Shown: positions 49,356 through 58,385, numbered from the stretch's first letter. The stretch is 64,000 nt of DNA from DATFMP01 sp035266845 (GCA_035266845.1 DATFMP010000060.1:62001-126000), one strand, 5' to 3'. Made by a program: numbers and translations. The notes: a model not told the origin generated them from the letters alone.

Positions 49356-50783
49356 TTGACCACGAGCAACGCCCTGGTCTGCGAGATCGCCGTGGTGGGC
49401 TCCGGCCCCGGCGGCGCCATCACGGCCTGCCTGCTGGCGGAGGCCGGGCGCGACGTGCTGCTGCTGGAGGAGGGCGCAACCCTGCCGGTGGATACGCCCG
49501 AGCCCTATACCCTGGACGAGATGACGGCGAAGTACCGCAACGGCGGACTCACGGTGACCCTGGGCGCGCCCAAGGTGGCCTATGTGGAGGGGCGCGTGTT
49601 GGGCGGCGGCAGCGAGGTCAATTCCGGCCTGTACCACCGCACCCCGCCGGACGTGCTGGCCGCTTGGCGCCGCGACTGGCGCGTGGAGGGGCTGAGCGAG
49701 GCCGACCTGGAGCCGCACTTCTCCGCCTGCGAGCGCGCGGTGTCCGTCTCCCCCGCGCCAGGGCCGCCCCCGGCCGCCGCGCTCAAGATGCGCGAGGGCG
49801 CGCAGGCGCTGGATTGGGCCTCGCAGGAGGTGCCGCGCTGGTACCGCTACGACGCCGCCGGTGCCGGGGCGCGGCAGTCCATGAGCGCCACCTTCCTGCC
49901 CCGCGCCGCGGCCGCGGGTTGTCGCGTCCAGTCCGGCACGCGCGTGCTGCGCCTGCGGCGCGAGGCCGGTCGCTGGCGTCTCACCGCGCGGCAGGCGGAC
50001 GGTACGGTGCTGGAGGTGCGCGCGGCGCATGTGTTCGTGGCCGGCGGAGCGGTGCACACGCCGGCGCTGCTGCGGCGCAGCGGCGTGCGGCGCAATGTGG
50101 GCAACACGCTGAGCCTGCACCCCACCGTGAAGGTGGTGGCCGTGTTCCCCGATGCCGTGAACGGGCCGGAGATGGGCGTGCCCGCCGAGCAGGTGAAGCA
50201 GTTCGCTCCCACGCTCAGCTTCGGCTGCTCCATCAGCACGCCACCTTACCTGGCCCTGGCCATGACCGACCACGGCGCGGCGGCCACGGCGCGGGTGCGC
50301 GAGGGCTGGCGGCATATGGCCATCTACTACGCCATGACGCCGGGGCGACCCGTGGGCCGCGTGCGCACACTGCCCAGACTGGCCGATCCCCTCGTACGCT
50401 ACCCGGTCAGTGCGGAGGAGCTGCGGCACCTGGCCGATGGCCTGGGCAAGCTGTGCCGCCTGCTCTTTGCGGCCGGGGCCGAGTCGCTCTACCCCAGCCT
50501 GGCGGGGGGTCCCGCGCTCACGGAGGCCGGGCAGGTGGCGGCGCTGCCGGCGGAGTTGCCACGCGGCCGCACGGGACTCATGACCGTACACCTGTTTGCC
50601 TCGTGCCCCATGGGCGAGGACGAGCGACGCTGCGCCACGGATTCCTTCGGGCGCGTGCACGGCGCCGACGGGCTGCACGTGGCGGACGCCAGCCTGTTCT
50701 GCGGCGCGCCGGGCGTGAATCCACAGGGCACGGTGATGGCCCTCGCGCACCGCAATGCCCTGCACTTCCTGGAGCAGGGCTAG
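49356..50783 (+). CDS. GMC-family FAD oxidoreductase
   Basis: A 475-residue flavoprotein with the glucose-methanol-choline fold. The FAD motif VVGSGPGGAITACLLAEAG is near residues 13-31, GRVLGGGSEVNSGLY near 79 is the second family signature, and the C-terminal catalytic region HLFASCPMG and GVNPQGTVMALAHRN contains the candidate active His/Asn. It is shorter than most GMC enzymes and lacks the N-terminal helical extension, which may be supplied by the preceding small protein. Translation begins at TTG (49356). By position it could oxidise a lipid-linked sugar, as the DprE1 flavoenzyme does in mycobacteria, though it is unrelated to DprE1. Confidence 0.85.
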   Translation: MTTSNALVCEIAVVGSGPGGAITACLLAEAGRDVLLLEEGATLPVDTPEPYTLDEMTAKYRNGGLTVTLGAPKVAYVEGRVLGGGSEVNSGLYHRTPPDVLAAWRRDWRVEGLSEADLEPHFSACERAVSVSPAPGPPPAAALKMREGAQALDWASQEVPRWYRYDAAGAGARQSMSATFLPRAAAAGCRVQSGTRVLRLRREAGRWRLTARQADGTVLEVRAAHVFVAGGAVHTPALLRRSGVRRNVGNTLSLHPTVKVVAVFPDAVNGPEMGVPAEQVKQFAPTLSFGCSISTPPYLALAMTDHGAAATARVREGWRHMAIYYAMTPGRPVGRVRTLPRLADPLVRYPVSAEELRHLADGLGKLCRLLFAAGAESLYPSLAGGPALTEAGQVAALPAELPRGRTGLMTVHLFASCPMGEDERRCATDSFGRVHGADGLHVADASLFCGAPGVNPQGTVMALAHRNALHFLEQG

Positions 50784-50898
50784 ACCTCCATGCGGCAGCG
50801 AAAGCCAGGGTGTGCCGGGCGCATAGGGACACCTTGTTCCCCGGTGCGGGATGTGGTGCGGTTGCGGGTCACGCAGGACTTGAGAGCAGGGGAGGTGC

Positions 50899-51960
50899 AT
50901 GGACTTCGGGGTTGAGCACGTGGTGGTGACGGGCGCCGGCGGATGGCTTGGGCGCAACCTGGTGCGCGCGCTGCTGGGCGGACTGGCGGATCATCCCCGG
51001 CTGGCTGAGCCGGACGGGCGCATCCGCGTGCGCTGCCTGCTGCTGCCGGGGGAGGACGCCGCCGAGCTGACGGCGCTGAGCGAACGAGTGGAGCCCGTGG
51101 TGGGCGATCTCACCGACCCGGCGGCTTGCCAGGAGTTGTTTGCGGGCACGCGCGGTGCGGTGCTGTTCCACACCGCGGGGCTGATCCATCCGCGGCGCGT
51201 GCGGGATTTCTACCGGGTCAATGTACGGGGCACCGAGACCCTGCTGGATGCGGCAGAGGCGGCAGGCGTGCGGCGCGCGGTGGTGGTTTCCTCCAACTCG
51301 CCCTTCGGCACGAACCCCCATGCCGACCACCTGTTCGACGAGCACTCGCCGTATCACCCTTACATGCACTACGGGCGCTCCAAGATGCAGATGGAGCTGG
51401 CGGTGCGCCGCCGGGTGGAGGGCGGCCGGCTGGACGCCGTGCTCATCCGCGCGCCCTGGTTCTACGGCCCGTACCAGCCGCCGCGGCAGAGCCAGTTCTT
51501 CACCATGATTCGCCAGGGCAAGGGGCCCATCGTGGGCGGGGGCGAGAACCGCCGGTCCATGGCCTACGTGGACAACCTCTGCCAGGGGCTGCTGCTCGCC
51601 GCGCTCACTGAGGCTGCGGCCGGCAAGGCCTACTGGATTGCCGACCGCCGCCCGTATACGATGAACGAGGTCATCGACACGGTGGAGCGTCTGCTGGAGC
51701 AGGAATTCGGGCTCCCCGTGGCCCACAAGCGCATGCGGCTGCCCGGGCTGGCCAGCGAGGTGGCTTGGTGCTGCGACTTTGCGCTGCAGTCGCTGGGACT
51801 GTACCACCAGAAGATTCACGTGCTCTCCGAGATGAACAAGCACATCGCCTGCAGCGTGGCGCTGGCCCAGCGCGAGCTGGACTATCGGCCGGCGGTGGAG
51901 CTGGAGGAGGGCATGCGCCGCAGCATCCGCTGGTGCCTGGATCAGGGACTGACGCTCTGA
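50899..51960 (+). CDS. NAD-dependent epimerase/3-beta-HSD-like SDR
   Basis: A 353-residue extended SDR. VVVTGAGGWLGRNLVRALL at residues 8-26 is the nucleotide fold, VVVSSNSPFG near 130, and the YMHYGRSKMQ Tyr-x3-Lys pair near 153. APWFYGPYQPP near 189 and the C-terminal segments fit NAD(P)-dependent sugar-nucleotide or sterol-type reductases. It lies 115 bases after the GMC gene. A GMC oxidase followed by a reductase would be a logical oxidise-then-reduce epimerisation pair; this is an inference from order alone. Confidence 0.83.
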   Translation: MDFGVEHVVVTGAGGWLGRNLVRALLGGLADHPRLAEPDGRIRVRCLLLPGEDAAELTALSERVEPVVGDLTDPAACQELFAGTRGAVLFHTAGLIHPRRVRDFYRVNVRGTETLLDAAEAAGVRRAVVVSSNSPFGTNPHADHLFDEHSPYHPYMHYGRSKMQMELAVRRRVEGGRLDAVLIRAPWFYGPYQPPRQSQFFTMIRQGKGPIVGGGENRRSMAYVDNLCQGLLLAALTEAAAGKAYWIADRRPYTMNEVIDTVERLLEQEFGLPVAHKRMRLPGLASEVAWCCDFALQSLGLYHQKIHVLSEMNKHIACSVALAQRELDYRPAVELEEGMRRSIRWCLDQGLTL

Positions 51961-52029
51961 TGGCCCCGCCGCACTCCCGAGCCCCGCACGCTTAATTTTG
52001 CACCGCCAGCCTGGAGCGATCCACCGCCG

Positions 52030-53685
52030 ATGAGAGCCCCGCCGCGCCAATCCTCGCGTCTCTACGCCCCCCTGTGGGCCCTGTTGGCCCTGACCGCGCT
52101 GGGCCACCTGCCGCTGATGGTGGTGCCGCCGCTGAGCAGCGACGAGGCGCTGTACTGGGAGTGGGCGCGGCACTTGGCGTTGGGCTACTACACGCACCCG
52201 CCCATGGTGGGCTGGACCAATGCGCTGCTGACCGGGCTAATGGGCACCTCGGCCTTTACCGTGCGCCTGACCGCGCTGGGCTATCACCTGGGCACGGTGG
52301 CGCTGCTGTACCAGATGGCGCTGGAGGTGACGGGGGAGCGGCGCGTGCCGCTGCTGGCGGGGCTACTCTACGTGCTGCTGCCCGTCTCCATCATTTTGGG
52401 CACGGCATCCGTGACGGACTGCCCGCTGGTGTTCTTCTGGGCCGCCACGGCGTGGCTCACCAAGCGCGCCGTGATCGATGGCCGGCACGGCTGCTGGTAC
52501 CTGGCCGGTGTGGCCGCGGGCGGCATGATGCTCTCCAAGTTCTTCGCGGTGCTGTTCTTCCCGGCGCAACTGCTGTTCCTGCTGCTCCACCCGCGCTACC
52601 GGGGCGAGCTGGCCCGCAAGGAGCCCTGGCTGGCGGCGCTGATCGCGCTGCTGGTGCTCTCGCCGTTCGTCTACTGGAATGCCACCCACGCGTGGCTGAC
52701 GTTCCAGTTCAACGCGGTGAGCCGCCAGGCGGGCGACCGCTTCAGCCTGCTCAAGCCGCTGCTGTACTTGGTCGGCCAGTTCATTGCCGCCTCGCCGGTG
52801 GTGTTCGTGGTGTTGCTGGTGGCACTGGCGGCCGTTTTGGTGGCGGGCTGGCGTGGTGTGCGGCGGCCGCGTGCGTCCTGGCACAGCCCGGAGCAGGGTC
52901 CGGCCGCGCGAGCGGAGGATGCGCTGCTGTACTATGCCGTGCTCACGGCGGTGCCGCTGCTGATCTTTCTGCCGGTCTCCTTCGAGGCGGTGATCGGCTC
53001 GCACTGGACGGCCGTGGTCTACCCCACCGGTGCGGTGGTGCTGATGGCCTGGCTGTACGGCCTACCGGCGGCATGGCAGCGGGGCGGCACGGGCGCCGGC
53101 TGGGGTGCTCCGCTGCGCCTGCGGCACCCGCGCACGGCCTGGGCGAGTTGGGTGTTGCTGCTGGCATGCGCCATGCCCCTGGCGCTGATCCTGCTGGCCC
53201 CGGGCGTGCTGCCACGGCGCTTCATCGCCTATGACGAGGCGCGCCAACATTCTTCCGTGGTGGCCAAGTACTGGGGCTGGCACCAGGTGGGCGCGGAGAT
53301 TGCGCGGCTGCGCAAGCAATACGGCGACCTGCCGGGGGGGCTTTGGTTCTCCACGCGGGACTACAGCCAGGCCGCGATGTTGGGCTTCTATACGCCCAAT
53401 CACGAGCAACTCGTGCTGATGGGCTACGAACGGCAGGAGATTCACGGCAAGGAGTTCCTGTACTGGGGCAAGCCCATCAAGCGGCTGGGCAGCAACAGTA
53501 TTTTCGTGATGGACGAGCCGATCTTCCCCAACAACGAGCAGCGCATCCGGCCGTACTTCCGCGAGGTGCGGCCGCTGGAAACCCTCGTCATCCGAGATGC
53601 CCAGGGCCGTGTGCTGCGCAAGTTCTTCTTCGCGCTGTGCCTGGACTACCAGGACCACGAGCCGGACGTGCTCTCCCGCTGGTGA
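52030..53685 (+). CDS. GT39-family (PMT/ArnT-like) membrane glycosyltransferase
   Basis: A 551-residue GT-C enzyme with about ten or more transmembrane helices. The first periplasmic loop has the conserved acidic pair in PPLSSDEALYWEWARHLALG, followed by YYTHPPMVGW, the signature of GT39/ArnT-type transferases that use polyprenyl-phosphate sugars. The C-terminal soluble part (about 430-550) is periplasmic. It would move a sugar from a lipid-linked donor onto a surface glycan, lipid or protein. It is the last of five plus-strand genes that begin with the UbiA-like transferase, which could make the donor. Confidence 0.85.
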   Translation: MRAPPRQSSRLYAPLWALLALTALGHLPLMVVPPLSSDEALYWEWARHLALGYYTHPPMVGWTNALLTGLMGTSAFTVRLTALGYHLGTVALLYQMALEVTGERRVPLLAGLLYVLLPVSIILGTASVTDCPLVFFWAATAWLTKRAVIDGRHGCWYLAGVAAGGMMLSKFFAVLFFPAQLLFLLLHPRYRGELARKEPWLAALIALLVLSPFVYWNATHAWLTFQFNAVSRQAGDRFSLLKPLLYLVGQFIAASPVVFVVLLVALAAVLVAGWRGVRRPRASWHSPEQGPAARAEDALLYYAVLTAVPLLIFLPVSFEAVIGSHWTAVVYPTGAVVLMAWLYGLPAAWQRGGTGAGWGAPLRLRHPRTAWASWVLLLACAMPLALILLAPGVLPRRFIAYDEARQHSSVVAKYWGWHQVGAEIARLRKQYGDLPGGLWFSTRDYSQAAMLGFYTPNHEQLVLMGYERQEIHGKEFLYWGKPIKRLGSNSIFVMDEPIFPNNEQRIRPYFREVRPLETLVIRDAQGRVLRKFFFALCLDYQDHEPDVLSRW

Positions 53686-53834
53686 GCGATGCGGGGTCTG
53701 TTGCATGCCCGGGGCAAAGCTGATTAGTGTGGGAAGATAAACATTAAACGAATCCGATCGGCGCCGTTGCGTGCGATCCCCTGCGTGCCGGCGCGGACGG
53801 CCGGCCAAACGCTTCTGGACCCAACCATCCCGCC

Positions 53835-54341
53835 ATGAAAACGCTGATCCGGGTCACCATCAACGGCATCGACCGCGAGGAAGCCGTCGCAGGCCATGAG
53901 CTGCTGATCGACTTCCTGCGCGACCACCTGGGGCTGACCGGCACCAAGATGGGCTGCGACGGCGGCGATTGTGGTGCCTGCACGGTGCTGGTGGATGGCC
54001 TGCCTACGCTGTCCTGCCTCACGCCCGCCGCGGCCGTGCACGGCCAGACTGTGACGACCATCGAGGGCCTGTCCCAGGACGGACCGGACCCGCTGCAGGA
54101 AGGCTTCCACCTTAAGCTGGGCTCCCAGTGCGGCTTCTGCACGCCGGGCATGATCATGGCGGCCAAGGCCCTGCTCAACGAACACCCGGACCCGACGCCG
54201 GAGCAGATCCGCGCCGGGCTGGCCAACAACCTGTGCCGCTGCACGGGCTACAACTCGATCATCGAATCGGTGCAATACGCCGCTGCCAAGCTGAAAGGGC
54301 GTGGTGCCGCCGGACGCAAACGCGCCGACGCCGCGGATTAG
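53835..54341 (+). CDS. hcrC: 4-hydroxybenzoyl-CoA reductase-like [2Fe-2S] subunit (HcrC-type)
   Basis: A 168-residue electron-transfer subunit of the xanthine oxidase family. The N-terminal plant-type [2Fe-2S] site has C41, C46, C49 and C61 (MGCDGGDCGACTVLVDG). The C-terminal helical domain has the second cluster through C99, C102, C134 and C136 (QCGFCTPGM, CRCTGY). It carries electrons between the FAD subunit and the molybdenum subunit. About 150 bases precede it; that gap includes an AT-rich patch at 53722-53751 that could hold a promoter. Gene order C-A-B matches the known hcr operon. Confidence 0.88.
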   Translation: MKTLIRVTINGIDREEAVAGHELLIDFLRDHLGLTGTKMGCDGGDCGACTVLVDGLPTLSCLTPAAAVHGQTVTTIEGLSQDGPDPLQEGFHLKLGSQCGFCTPGMIMAAKALLNEHPDPTPEQIRAGLANNLCRCTGYNSIIESVQYAAAKLKGRGAAGRKRADAAD

Positions 54342-54384
54342 TTTCCGGCTGCCACGCATCGAACCCCCATCGCGTACGTAGACC

Positions 54385-56790
54385 ATGACCCAAGCCAAGG
54401 ACATGAAGGGGCGCCCCAGGGTGGCCCCGGAGGCACTGCATCAGGCCCTGGGGCAAGGCGGGCACCGCTTCATCGGCAAGCCCCAGCCGCTCATCGACGG
54501 GATGGACAAGGCCACCGGCCAAGGCCGGTATTCCGCGGACTTTCACTTCCCCGATGCCCTGGTGGGGCGCATCTTGCGCAGCCCACACAGCCATGCGCGC
54601 ATCAAATCCATCGACGTCTCCGGGGCACTGGCCATGCCGGGCGTGCGGGCCGTGGTGACCGGGGACGACAGCGACGTAACCTTCGGCGTGCTGCCCGTCG
54701 CCAAGGACGAGTACCCGATGGCGCGCGGCAAGGTGCGTTACAAGGGCGAGGAGGTCGCCGCCGTGGCCGCCGTGGATGCCTGGACGGCCGAGCAGGCGCT
54801 GGATGCGATCCGCGTGGAATACGAGTCACTGCCGGCCTACACCGATCCCTTTGCCGCCATGGTCGAAGGCGCGGAGCAGATTCACGAGCACCGGCCGGGC
54901 AACATCGAGCGCGAGGTGGACACGGAGTTCGGTGACGTGGAGGCAGGCTTTGCCGCCAGCGACGTGATCGTCGAGGAATCCTTCCAGGCGCCGGAGGTGA
55001 ACCACGCGCACATGGAGCTGAGCGCTGCCGTGGCCCGCTGGGACGAATCGGCGCAGCGGCTGGACATCTGGTGCTCCACGCAGGTGCCCTACTACGTGCA
55101 CAAGGAACTGGCCGCCACCATGAAGGTGGACATGAGCCAGATCCGCGTCATCAAGCCCCTGGTGGGCGGCGGCTTCGGTGCCAAGACGGAGACGCAGAGC
55201 TATGAGTTGATCTGCGGCCTGCTGGCGCGCAAGGCCAAGGGCACCGTGAAGGTGGTGCTGACGCGCGAGGAGGTGTTCCTGGCCCACCGCGGGCGGCCCG
55301 CCACCTGGACCAAGCTCAAGCTGGGCGCCAGCAAGGACGGTCGTCTACAGGCCTGCGCGGCGGAGGTGGTGCAGCAGGGCGGGGCCTATGGCGGCTACGG
55401 CGTGGTGACCATCCTCTATGCCGGGGCGCTGCTCAACGCCATCTACGACATCGCCAACGTGCGCTATCACGGCTACCGGGTGCTGACCAACACGCCCGCC
55501 AACGGCGCCATGCGGGGTCACGGCACGGTGGATGTGCGCTTCGCGTTCGAGTCCGCGCTGGATATGGTGGCCAAGAAGCTGGGCATGGACGGCGTGGAAC
55601 TGCGCAAGCGCAACCTGCTGCACACGCCCGCCATGACCATCAACGACCTGATGGTGAACAGCTACGGCTATCCGGAGTGTATCGACAAGGTGCTCGAGGT
55701 CTCGCGCTTCAAGGAGAAGGTGGGGCGCCTGCCCTACGGCAAGGGCATCGGCTTCGCGGGCAGCCACTACTGCAGCGGCGCGGCCAAGCCGGTCAACCGC
55801 TCCAACATGCCGCACGCCACCGTGACCATGAAGCTGGACACGGACAGCGCCATCACCATCTTCACGGGCGCGGCGGATATCGGCCAGGGTTCCTCGACGA
55901 TGGTGATGCAGGTCGCGGCGGAGGTGATCGGGCTGCCGCCCTCGCGCTTCCGCGTAATCGCCTCGGACAGCGCCGTGACGCCCAAGGACAACGGCAGCTA
56001 CTCCTCGCGCGTGACGCTCTACGTGGGCAATGCGGCCATCGGCGCCGCCGAGCACATGCGTGACGTGCTGTACCAAGCTGCCGCGCGCGGGCTGCACGTC
56101 TTCCCCAACGACCTGGAGTTGGTGGGTGAAGAGTTCCGCGTGATGGCCGAACCCCACAAGACCATCGCCTTCAACGACGTGGTGGAACTGGCCCTGGAGT
56201 ATGAGGGCACCATCGTCACCAAGGGCACCTACGCCACGCCCAAGATCAGCCAGGGCGGCTCCAACTACCGCGGTGCGGGCGTCGGCGCCTCCCCTGCGTT
56301 CAGCTACTCCGCCCAGGCCGTAGAGGTGGAGGTGGACCCGTTGACGGGCAAGGTCACCGTGGAGCGCGTCACCGTGGCGCACGACTGCGGCTTTGCGCTC
56401 AACCCGCTGTCCGTGCGTGGGCAGGTGGAGGGCTCCGTGTGGATGGGCATGGCCCAGGGCCGGCAGGAGGAGACCAACTACGAGAACGGCCTGCCCCTGG
56501 CCCCCAACCTGCTGGACTATCGCTTCCCGACGATCATGGAATCGCCGCAGATGGAGACGATCATCGTGGAGTCCAACGAGGCCGGCGGGCCCTTCGGCGC
56601 CAAGGAGGCCGGCGAGGGCTCCCTGGCAGCCTTCCTGCCCGCCCTGGCCAACGCAATCGAGGACGCCGTGGGCGTGCGCATCAAGGAGCTGCCGCTCTCG
56701 CCCGAGCGCGTCTACGCCGCCATTCAGGCCGCCCGCAAGGGTCAGGCCAAGCCGGTGGCCCCCATTCCCATGCAGGAGGCCGCCCGATGA
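54385..56790 (+). CDS. hcrA: 4-hydroxybenzoyl-CoA reductase-like molybdopterin subunit (HcrA-type)
   Basis: The 801-residue catalytic subunit of a molybdenum hydroxylase. The family marks are GKPQPLIDGMDKATGQGRYSADF at about residues 32-54, the cofactor loop VGGGFGAKTETQSYE near 263, GAMRGHGTVDVRFAFE near 373, the DIGQGSSTMVMQ segment near 496 and the catalytic Glu in FGAKEAGEGS near 740. In 4-hydroxybenzoyl-CoA reductase this subunit removes the para-hydroxyl group of the CoA thioester. Assignment to that subfamily, not another aldehyde or CO dehydrogenase-like enzyme, rests mainly on the neighbouring FAD subunit. It shares a four-base ATGA overlap with the next gene. Confidence 0.86.
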   Translation: MTQAKDMKGRPRVAPEALHQALGQGGHRFIGKPQPLIDGMDKATGQGRYSADFHFPDALVGRILRSPHSHARIKSIDVSGALAMPGVRAVVTGDDSDVTFGVLPVAKDEYPMARGKVRYKGEEVAAVAAVDAWTAEQALDAIRVEYESLPAYTDPFAAMVEGAEQIHEHRPGNIEREVDTEFGDVEAGFAASDVIVEESFQAPEVNHAHMELSAAVARWDESAQRLDIWCSTQVPYYVHKELAATMKVDMSQIRVIKPLVGGGFGAKTETQSYELICGLLARKAKGTVKVVLTREEVFLAHRGRPATWTKLKLGASKDGRLQACAAEVVQQGGAYGGYGVVTILYAGALLNAIYDIANVRYHGYRVLTNTPANGAMRGHGTVDVRFAFESALDMVAKKLGMDGVELRKRNLLHTPAMTINDLMVNSYGYPECIDKVLEVSRFKEKVGRLPYGKGIGFAGSHYCSGAAKPVNRSNMPHATVTMKLDTDSAITIFTGAADIGQGSSTMVMQVAAEVIGLPPSRFRVIASDSAVTPKDNGSYSSRVTLYVGNAAIGAAEHMRDVLYQAAARGLHVFPNDLELVGEEFRVMAEPHKTIAFNDVVELALEYEGTIVTKGTYATPKISQGGSNYRGAGVGASPAFSYSAQAVEVEVDPLTGKVTVERVTVAHDCGFALNPLSVRGQVEGSVWMGMAQGRQEETNYENGLPLAPNLLDYRFPTIMESPQMETIIVESNEAGGPFGAKEAGEGSLAAFLPALANAIEDAVGVRIKELPLSPERVYAAIQAARKGQAKPVAPIPMQEAAR

Positions 56791-57827
56791 CCTATGCGAT
56801 TCGCCCCTTCCAGCTGCACCAGCCCGAGACGGTGGAGGAGGCGCTGGCGCTGGTCGGCACGCACCCGGGCGCGATGTTCCTGGCAGGCGGCACGGACCTG
56901 ATGGTCAACCTGCGCAAGCGCTTGGCCGAGCCCGACCACGTGATCAGCCTACGCAACGTGGCCGCCCTGCGTGGCGTGACCGAGGTGGACGGGCGCCTCA
57001 CCATCGGCGCGCTCACCACCATTGCGGATCTGGCGGCGCACCCGCTGGTGCAGCAGCACGTGCCCATCCTGGCCGAGGCCGCCGGACTGGTGGCCGGGCC
57101 CACCATTCGCGGCATGGGCACCGTGGGCGGCAACCTGTGCCTGGATACGCGCTGCCGCTACTACAACCAGAGCTACTTCTGGCGCAAGGCCAACGACTAT
57201 TGTCTCAAGAAGGATGGCGAGGTGTGCCACGTGGCGCCGGGCGGTTCGTTCTGTTGGGCTGCCTATGCCGGCGACACGGGCCCGGTGCTGCTGATGCTGG
57301 ACGCCGAGGTGGAACTGACCGGGCCGCAGGGCCAGCGCCGTCTGCCCCTGCGCGAGTTCTACGGCACGGACGGCCGCTGGGCCGTGGGCGCCAAGCCCGG
57401 CGGCAAACAGCCGGGCGAGCTGCTGCTGCGCGTGCACGTGCCCATCCCGGAGCCGGGCTGGCAGGGGGTCTACGAGAAGCTGCGCGTGCGCGACTCGATC
57501 GACTACCCCCTGGTGGGCGTGGGCCTGATGGCGCGCTTCGCGGGTCCGGGCGACCCCACCGTGCAGGCCCTGCGCCTGGGACTGACCGCCGTGAATCCGC
57601 GTCCGGAGCTGGTGCCGGGCCTGGATGAATTGGAGGGCAAGCCGTTCGATCTGGCGCTGCTGGATGCGCTGCAGCGCAAGGCCAACAAGACCGGCAAGCC
57701 CATGCGCACCGCCGTGGCTGACCCCGCCTACCGCCGCTCCATGGTGGGCTCCCTCATCGCCAAGGCCGCCGCACGCCTCGTGCCATCCCTGGCCGAGGCC
57801 CTGGCCGCAGAGCAGCGTCCCGCGTGA
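56787..57827 (+). CDS. hcrB: 4-hydroxybenzoyl-CoA reductase FAD subunit with [4Fe-4S] insert (HcrB-type)
   Basis: A 346-residue FAD subunit. The FAD loop FLAGGTDLMVNLRKRLAEPD is near residues 31-50, and the second FAD motif TIRGMGTVGGNLC near 106-118. It carries an insertion with C123, C139, C147 and C156 whose spacing (16, 8 and 9) is that of the extra [4Fe-4S] site of 4-hydroxybenzoyl-CoA reductase beta subunits. Ordinary CoxM/xanthine-dehydrogenase FAD subunits lack it. This insert is the best evidence for the enzyme identity of the whole operon. The start overlaps the hcrA stop by four bases. A strong hairpin follows. Confidence 0.88.
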   Translation: MTYAIRPFQLHQPETVEEALALVGTHPGAMFLAGGTDLMVNLRKRLAEPDHVISLRNVAALRGVTEVDGRLTIGALTTIADLAAHPLVQQHVPILAEAAGLVAGPTIRGMGTVGGNLCLDTRCRYYNQSYFWRKANDYCLKKDGEVCHVAPGGSFCWAAYAGDTGPVLLMLDAEVELTGPQGQRRLPLREFYGTDGRWAVGAKPGGKQPGELLLRVHVPIPEPGWQGVYEKLRVRDSIDYPLVGVGLMARFAGPGDPTVQALRLGLTAVNPRPELVPGLDELEGKPFDLALLDALQRKANKTGKPMRTAVADPAYRRSMVGSLIAKAAARLVPSLAEALAAEQRPA

Positions 57828-57884
57828 GCCTGCATGGGCGCGCGCCTCAGGCGGTCGCGTTGCTCGAAACGGCACAAACCGCAC

Positions 57885-57905
57885 GCGGGGGCCTTGGGCC
57901 CCCGC
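57885..57905 (+). terminator. Hairpin terminator after hcrB
   Basis: A perfect nine-base stem, GCGGGGGCC (57885-57893) with GGCCCCCGC (57897-57905), has a three-base TTG loop and begins 58 bases after the stop. It lacks a T run, but its stability and position suit the end of the hcrCAB transcript. Confidence 0.58.
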
Positions 57906-57966
57906 ACCCCCGATACGGATCGGTTTGCCTACCAAAGCCTGGGCGCAGGTCCGCCGCGGGGTTGCT

Positions 57967-58022
57967 ATCATTTCGATGATTCTAAAACTGTAGTTGACAC
58001 TCGCCCTGACGCGCGATAGCGT
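57967..58022 (+). promoter_or_regulatory. arsR promoter region with inverted-repeat operator
   Basis: ATCAT-TTCG-ATGAT (57967-57980) is a perfect inverted repeat in an AT-rich stretch just upstream of TTGACA (57994-57999). A weak -10 candidate TAGCGT (58017-58022) stands 17 bases after it, which would start the transcript near the arsR ATG (58029), so the message could be almost leaderless. ArsR repressors bind AT-rich palindromes in this position; that it is the operator is an inference. Confidence 0.5.
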
Positions 58023-58028
58023 GGAGGC

Positions 58029-58361
58029 ATGGACGCGGAACGGATGCAGACAGCGCAGGCCGCGCGGTGCCTGGAGGCCCTGGGAAGCGCAACCCGGCTG
58101 GAAATCTACCGGCTGCTGGTGCAGGCGGGGCCTGGTGGGGCGGTGGTGGGCGATCTGCAGGAGCGACTGGGTGTGCCGGCCTCCACGCTGTCGCACCACC
58201 TCTCGCGGCTGTTGCGCGTGGGGCTGATCACGCAGGAGCGGCAGAGCCGCAACCTGATCTGCCGCGCCAACTACGAGCGCATGAACGGCCTGCTGGCCTA
58301 CCTCGGCGACAACTGCTGCGAAGGCCTGGAGCCGTCCTGTGGCACCAGCGGCGCCGCATAG
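58029..58361 (+). CDS. arsR: ArsR-family metalloregulator
   Basis: A 110-residue winged-helix repressor. The DNA-binding helix is in GVPASTLSHHLSRLLRVGLI at about residues 48-67. The C-terminus carries NCCEGLEPSCG with C96, C97 and C104, a three-cysteine arrangement like the As(III) site of the Acidithiobacillus-type ArsR. An alternative start at Met6 (58044) is possible because the first ATG has a poorly spaced ribosome-binding site. It directly precedes the permease gene, with 96 AT-rich bases between, and most likely represses it until arsenite or a related thiophilic ion binds. Confidence 0.85.
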   Translation: MDAERMQTAQAARCLEALGSATRLEIYRLLVQAGPGGAVVGDLQERLGVPASTLSHHLSRLLRVGLITQERQSRNLICRANYERMNGLLAYLGDNCCEGLEPSCGTSGAA

Positions 58362-58385
58362 GGCGAAGCCGCGGTTTTGTATAGC

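Noticed and set aside
49356..50783. The GMC enzyme as MftG, partner of the MftF-like transferase
   Set aside because: The two genes are 33 kb apart, and no other mycofactocin gene is near either. The GMC family is too broad to assign MftG from position or sequence here.
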